From assembly GCA_050084985.1 (NCBI GenBank), contig JBITNC010000001.1, positions 160,828,001 to 160,892,000 of the forward strand: a stretch of DNA of 64,000 bases, written 5' to 3'. The position numbers and the translations under genes are program-made. Numbering within the stretch: position 1 is the stretch's first letter; each line of letters starts with the position of its first letter. Under the pieces are notes generated by a model, which saw only the letters and a list, made by a program, of their open reading frames with translations, did no database searches and was not told the DNA's origin. Shown piece after piece: positions 59,901 through 64,000 of the stretch. Source of the stretch: Nageia nagi (Eukaryota > Pinophyta).

Positions 59901-60420
59901 ACTTAAGATGCACTTTTAACTTAAACCAATTGAATAAAAAATTAAAGGTAAATTTTTCACAAGTTCTTGATATTTCATGACTTGAATACTCTTATGGTTA
60001 AGATGCCTTAAATGTTAATGCCAAAGATTGCCTTTAGAATACACATTTATAGCAAGACACATCTTTGTTGAAATTTGATCCATAATGTAAATATCATCTT
60101 TCATTAACTCTTTAACTAATGTGGCAAGTTCTTTCTTAATGCACCAGGAGTGTGAGTTGAACTCAAATGAGTATCTTTTTCTTGCAACTTGAATCACGAA
60201 GAGAAGGTTCATTCCAAGCATATGAACATAGAGCACATTTTTAAGAATCTTTCAATGAATCAACACACTTTCAATTATTTGTAATTAAAGAATTGAATTA
60301 TCACCTATCAATACTTATGAAAATTTTCAAACTTATCCTTTTTAAAGCATAGGTGATTAGTGCATCCAGAGTCAACAATCTAATCGATTGAGAAGGAGCG
60401 AGTCAAGGAGTAGAACATAA
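59901..60420 (-). pseudogene. Protease and GAG-pre-integrase of the copia element
   Basis: IVDSGCTNHLCFKKDKFENF at about 60,390-60,330 has an intact DSG protease active site. Further along comes LVKELMKDDIYIMDQIST, then NLWHXHLRHLNHKSIQVMKY (GAG-pre-integrase signature LWH-x-RLGH-x-N). The two are separated by a decayed linker. Confidence 0.8.
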
Positions 60421-60479
60421 CAACAATTCCATATTTTATATTCTTTTTCCTTTTGAAGTTATTTACATTTCCATTACCC

Positions 60480-61331
60480 TTATTCTTTTCTTCTCTTTTC
60501 ATTTTGTAGGAATTAAATTATTTATGACCATAGATGCCATAAAAGTTACAATTTCCATCGAACTTTGCCTTAAGATTTGGTTTGCTTGCTTTACCTTTTC
60601 CATCTCTTTGCTTGTAATTGTTGTTGTTGCCCTTTTTCTCAAACTTATTGGAAGAGAAAGAATAATATTTCTATTGATGATTGAGCTTCTTCTTAAAAAG
60701 AGTTTTGGTTGCTCTTAGAGAAACATTATTATTCTTTATAGAAGAGATCAACACCCTTTTGTTTAGAGTTTCCTCCTACTTCAAAAGGAGCCTATAAAGA
60801 TTCTAAATGAGAATTTTTCTTCATCATCAAGCCTAGTCTCAATTATAGTTACAAAGTTATTAAACTTTGAAGAAAGGCTTTGGAAAATGATGAAGACTAT
60901 AAACTCATCATTGATCTAATTGCACTCACAAGCAATAAGTTGCGTCCTAAGGTTAATGATTTTATTCAAATAGATGGTAATATTTTAATATTCCCCTTGA
61001 CAAGATTGAAGTAACTTTTGGAGAATAGTGAACCTTCTTGAAAACTTAGATCCAAGGTAAATTTTCTTGAGCCTATCCTAAGCTTCCTTTGCTAAGGTTG
61101 ATGACAAACTCATAAGAAGCACTTCATTAGATATTAAAAATAAATCATAAAGGTTATCAACTCATTCTTCATATTGTATGTTTTAAGTGCCTTCTCATCT
61201 ATAGAAGCAACTAGCTCCTCATTAACTATTTGCCAAAGTTTTCTTGCTTGCAATTCAGCTTTCATTTGAGGTTCCTAAATACCAAAGTTGGAACCATTGA
61301 GAATGTGCTTAGGTAATAACGTATCTCCCAT
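60480..61331 (-). pseudogene. gag of the copia element
   Basis: The start is ATG 61,331 (MGDTLLPKHILNGSNFGI). It continues EPQMKAELQARKLWQIVNEE then LVASIDEKALKTYNMKN. A Lys/Asn-rich stretch near 60,650-60,560 is followed by CNFYGIYGHK at about 60,545, a decayed CCHC knuckle (two Cys lost to Tyr/Ser). One TAG replaces an expected Trp after FGI. The product would form the particle and bind element RNA. Confidence 0.75.
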
Positions 61332-61854
61332 TTGCTACACAAAAATGTGAAAGTGTTAACCCATATAAGCATGTGGAATAGATTATCCAACTTTATATGT
61401 TTATTTTAAAACATCCATAAATATTTTAAAAAACAACCATACATGTTAAGTTTGATAAAAATACATGCTTAAATTGTTAAATAAAGTTAACATGTGCAAA
61501 TAGAAACTCATAATACATACCATGTATCCAACATTTTTGTCATCACCAAGTACCATAAATGTAGAGGGATAATGTTGAAGCTTGTTTTCTTGTCTAAAAT
61601 TAGGCTTTCACTTGGATTCCTGTAAGGTGGATCCCAGGTCCTACCAATCCTTAACCAGTTCACCTTGGGCAATAATATAATCTTACAAGGAGTACTAACT
61701 ATTTTTTAAAGTTATGATGTATATTGGATCAACCAAATTATTAATCTTGATTAAGTTTCAAGTATTTATCTTAGGTTATCAAGATAATCCTTGAATGGAT
61801 GTGTGAACATGTGGTATCACTACACACATGTCTATCCACCAATTGGAGTTATGT

Positions 61855-62354
61855 CTATTGGAATGTATAATGCATTATTGTAAATATTTTGCAATAATCC
61901 TCCTTATAAATTCACTAATACTTAAGGGTATCATTAGATACCTTAAGTATTTAAGTGAACATGATAATGTAACTTATCCTACACTCCATGTCATGAGCAT
62001 GCCCCTTGGGTAAAATGGAGTGCATGTCATGCTTTTGTACATTGAGTAAAAAGGTGATTCAAAGAGAAATTTTGGCCTATAAATAGAAAGCTCCCTCTTT
62101 GGATCAACCATAAATTTATGGAGTAAATTTATGCTAGTTTATAGTGTTTAGGAGTTGAGTTTAGAAAGATTGTAAGAGTTCTTATTTGTGAATTAAGAGA
62201 GATCTAGTTAGTGGATGTACTCCTACTTGGTGGAACCACTTATATCTTGTGTTATCTCTATGAGATTGCTTTGTGAGTTTGTTATATATGATTTGTGAGC
62301 TTACATATGATTTTGGGAGTTTAAAGTTATTTATGTTATATTGCAACTCCTTCA
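61855..62354 (+). mobile_element. 5' LTR of another family A copia element (plus strand)
   Basis: It begins TATTGGAATG (TG to TA change) and ends CAACTCCTTCA. It has a TATAAATAG box at 62,078-62,086. It is followed by a perfect primer site, so it is a 5' LTR rather than a solo LTR. Internal DNA continues rightward but no gag is recognisable before the window ends. It stands head to head with the minus-strand copia element. Confidence 0.85.
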
Positions 62355-62356
62355 TT

Positions 62357-62368
62357 TGGTATCAGAGC
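62357..62368 (+). other. Primer-binding site, initiator-Met tRNA
   Basis: TGGTATCAGAGC matches the standard plant copia primer site exactly, 2 bp after the LTR end. Confidence 0.95.
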
Positions 62369-64000
62369 TCCTTGGAAGCTTCTCTTCACATCCTTGGTTT
62401 GGAAGATTTTTTTCTTGGTTTGGAAACTTTTCTTGTTGAGGTAAAACTAAGAGAAGATATAATATCCTTCCTTCTTGGTTATTGTTGGAGTATTGTATTT
62501 AGCTACTAGCATGTTATTTTTTTATGTGTTACTTCCTTTTTCTTAGCAAAATATGCCTAACAAATTGCAATTTTTTTTCTACTAACCCCTTATGTTACTT
62601 GTAATTTTTTTTAAATTCCTACAATTTAAAAAAAAAAAAGAAAAAGAAAAAAGAAAATGGGGTTATTATATATAATTTTTATTACAAAAACAATATTACA
62701 AAATTTGCTACAATATTTTTTTAAGGAATAATTTTTTTTTAAATGATTTTTAGTAAGCTTTATTTGCAAATTAGTGTACATATTACAATATATTTTCTAC
62801 AAAAGGGGGAGGTATATTGCTTTTATAAAAAAAGGGGGAATACTATTTTTTTCCTCCTTACAACTTTTTATTTCAATTATAATTTTTATAATATTTGGAG
62901 GGAGGTCTTTTTTTTACAAAAATAATTATTCTTTCAATTTTTTTTCAACCTTGTTATCACTGTTTGGGTAGCACTCTAGGGTTTGATTTATGGGTTGTTA
63001 GAATAAGGTCTGCCACATGTTATGCACTTATAGCCCTTCATTTGGCCCTTACATGTCCCTTGCATAGCTCCACTTGTACCCTCACTATTGGTTTCATCTG
63101 TATTCCCTCTTATCATAGCTCTTCTCCTACTCATCTCCCTACTCTACCATGATCTTTGCATGCCTCCTCTCTTGCAATTCTATCCAGCAATGAGAGGAGA
63201 AGCTAAAGTGGAGCAAACACAAGTGAAGGAGTAGAGCATGTCCTATGATGGGTGGCTCCCTCTTGGCCCCATTGCTCCACACTTTTGATCCTCTTGCACC
63301 CCTCTATCACCTTTCATTCATCTACCCCTCTTCTCCATTGTGTAGACCTTCACCCTCATCATTGGCAGTGGCCCCTTCTTATTTGTTTGCAAACCCTTCT
63401 CTTTAGTATGTAGCCCTTCATTTCTATGCATAGCCTCCCTTAATTTATGTGCATAGCCTCCACATTTAATATTTTTTAATGTTAAGATGGGGCATTTAAT
63501 TTCTTGCATGGCTTTCCTGCTTAGCATTTTTTTCCTTTTTTTTTTCTTTCAAAAAACCCATCATCACTCACTTGCCAACTTAATTACATAAAGTGGCATG
63601 AGGATTACCTCCCTTCATTTAATTCCTTGCAAGAATTGTAGATAAGTTAAATGATGGTGCTTTTATTTTTTTTCTTGTACTTAGTCAAGTATGTAATTTG
63701 CTTAACCCATCATTCCCTTTCTTTACTCTAGGTTAGACTCATTAACCATGATGAGTTAATTTTAAAATATATATATATATATATATATATAGTTTTTATT
63801 TTCTAAGTATTAAGAGGACATATGTTTACTTATTAAAAAATGGAGGATTTTTTTATTGAGGAGTATAAAATGTTTTTTTCCTTGATAAATGCTTATAAGT
63901 ATGGCAGTTCACTTAGGCATAATGATAATTATTAGTGTAAAAATGACTTTTTTTTCAAGGTAAAACTAGTTTTTTAACCTAAGTATCTAGTGATAATTTC
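62369..64000. other. AT-rich end of window, no gene supported
   Basis: 62,520-62,960 is poly-A/poly-T-rich. 62,990-63,440 is C-rich on the plus strand, with short repeated phrases such as GTAGCCCTTCA and GCATAGCCTCC, and has no recognisable protein. Whether any of it belongs to the copia element starting at 61,855 is unknown. Confidence 0.5.
63767..63791. repeat. AT dinucleotide microsatellite
   Basis: Uninterrupted (AT)12 followed by A. Confidence 0.95.

Larger units (their letters stand above)
56218..61854 (-). mobile_element. Ty1/copia element (minus strand), full pol but no 5' LTR seen
   Basis: The 3' LTR (56,218-56,723) and polypurine tract precede, in map order, RNase H, RT, integrase, GAG-pre-integrase, protease and gag. 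The integrase-before-RT order on the minus strand is diagnostic for Ty1/copia. Upstream of gag, a leader runs to about 61,854, where a family A LTR in the opposite orientation begins. The matching minus-strand 5' LTR is not present. A GT...AG-like intron may exist in the leader (ACATG|GTATGT at about 61,520 to GTGTAG at about 61,334). All domains carry stops. Confidence 0.85.

Noticed and set aside
62743-63152. Overlapping plus-strand frames near the window end
   Set aside because: They overlap each other in poly-T DNA and have no motif.

Overview
The window looks like nuclear DNA of a large, repeat-rich seed-plant genome, most likely a gymnosperm. The base composition is strongly AT-rich and CpG is scarce almost everywhere. 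There are no bacterial-style operons. The recognisable content is a graveyard of LTR retrotransposons, Mutator-like (MULE) transposases of a SWIM-finger type that I associate with conifers and other non-flowering plants, pentatricopeptide-repeat (PPR) debris and simple tandem arrays. The organism call is an inference. No tRNA, rRNA or complete intact gene was found.

Layout. 1-5.7 kb: unclassified AT-rich DNA with one TATA-like site. 5.7-6.3 kb: PPR pseudogene. 8.9-15.7 kb: one decayed multi-exon gene (+). It has a first long exon, then a tandem array of ten short exon-like blocks with GT/AG-type borders, then a segment resembling the C-terminal half of plant C2 NT-type (EEIG1/EHBP1-domain) proteins, then a DUF8039-like exon. 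A 3.2-kb non-autonomous LTR element sits in one of its introns. 15.9-17.0 kb: short-period tandem repeats, including a 22-bp satellite.

17,023-34,558: a 17.5-kb Ty3/gypsy (Tat/Ogre-like) element inserted in that satellite with a perfect 5-bp target duplication (GATAG). It keeps two LTRs, a candidate primer site, gag, protease, RT, part of RNase H and integrase, and a long 3' spacer. The spacer carries an antisense gene with a plant mobile domain (PMD). The satellite resumes after the 3' LTR.

36.0-39.1 kb: a MULE transposase pseudogene (-) interrupted by a solo copia LTR with a perfect target duplication. 39.6-40.0 kb: annexin fragment with a fresh 159-bp tandem duplication. 41.9-43.1 kb: PPR fragments in both orientations and an intact-looking PARP-like exon (-). 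44.6-45.9 kb: second MULE transposase pseudogene (+). 46.0-51 kb: gypsy gag fragment, tandem repeats and a 3' LTR. 51.2-52.7 kb: an unidentified, comparatively CpG-rich segment. 53.7-62.4 kb: two copia elements on the minus strand, one truncated, followed by a head-to-head copia LTR with a perfect initiator-Met primer site. The end of the window is AT-rich with microsatellites.

Nothing here is a functioning pathway. The interest lies in nesting, gene capture, C-to-T decay of transposon genes and the amplified short-exon array.
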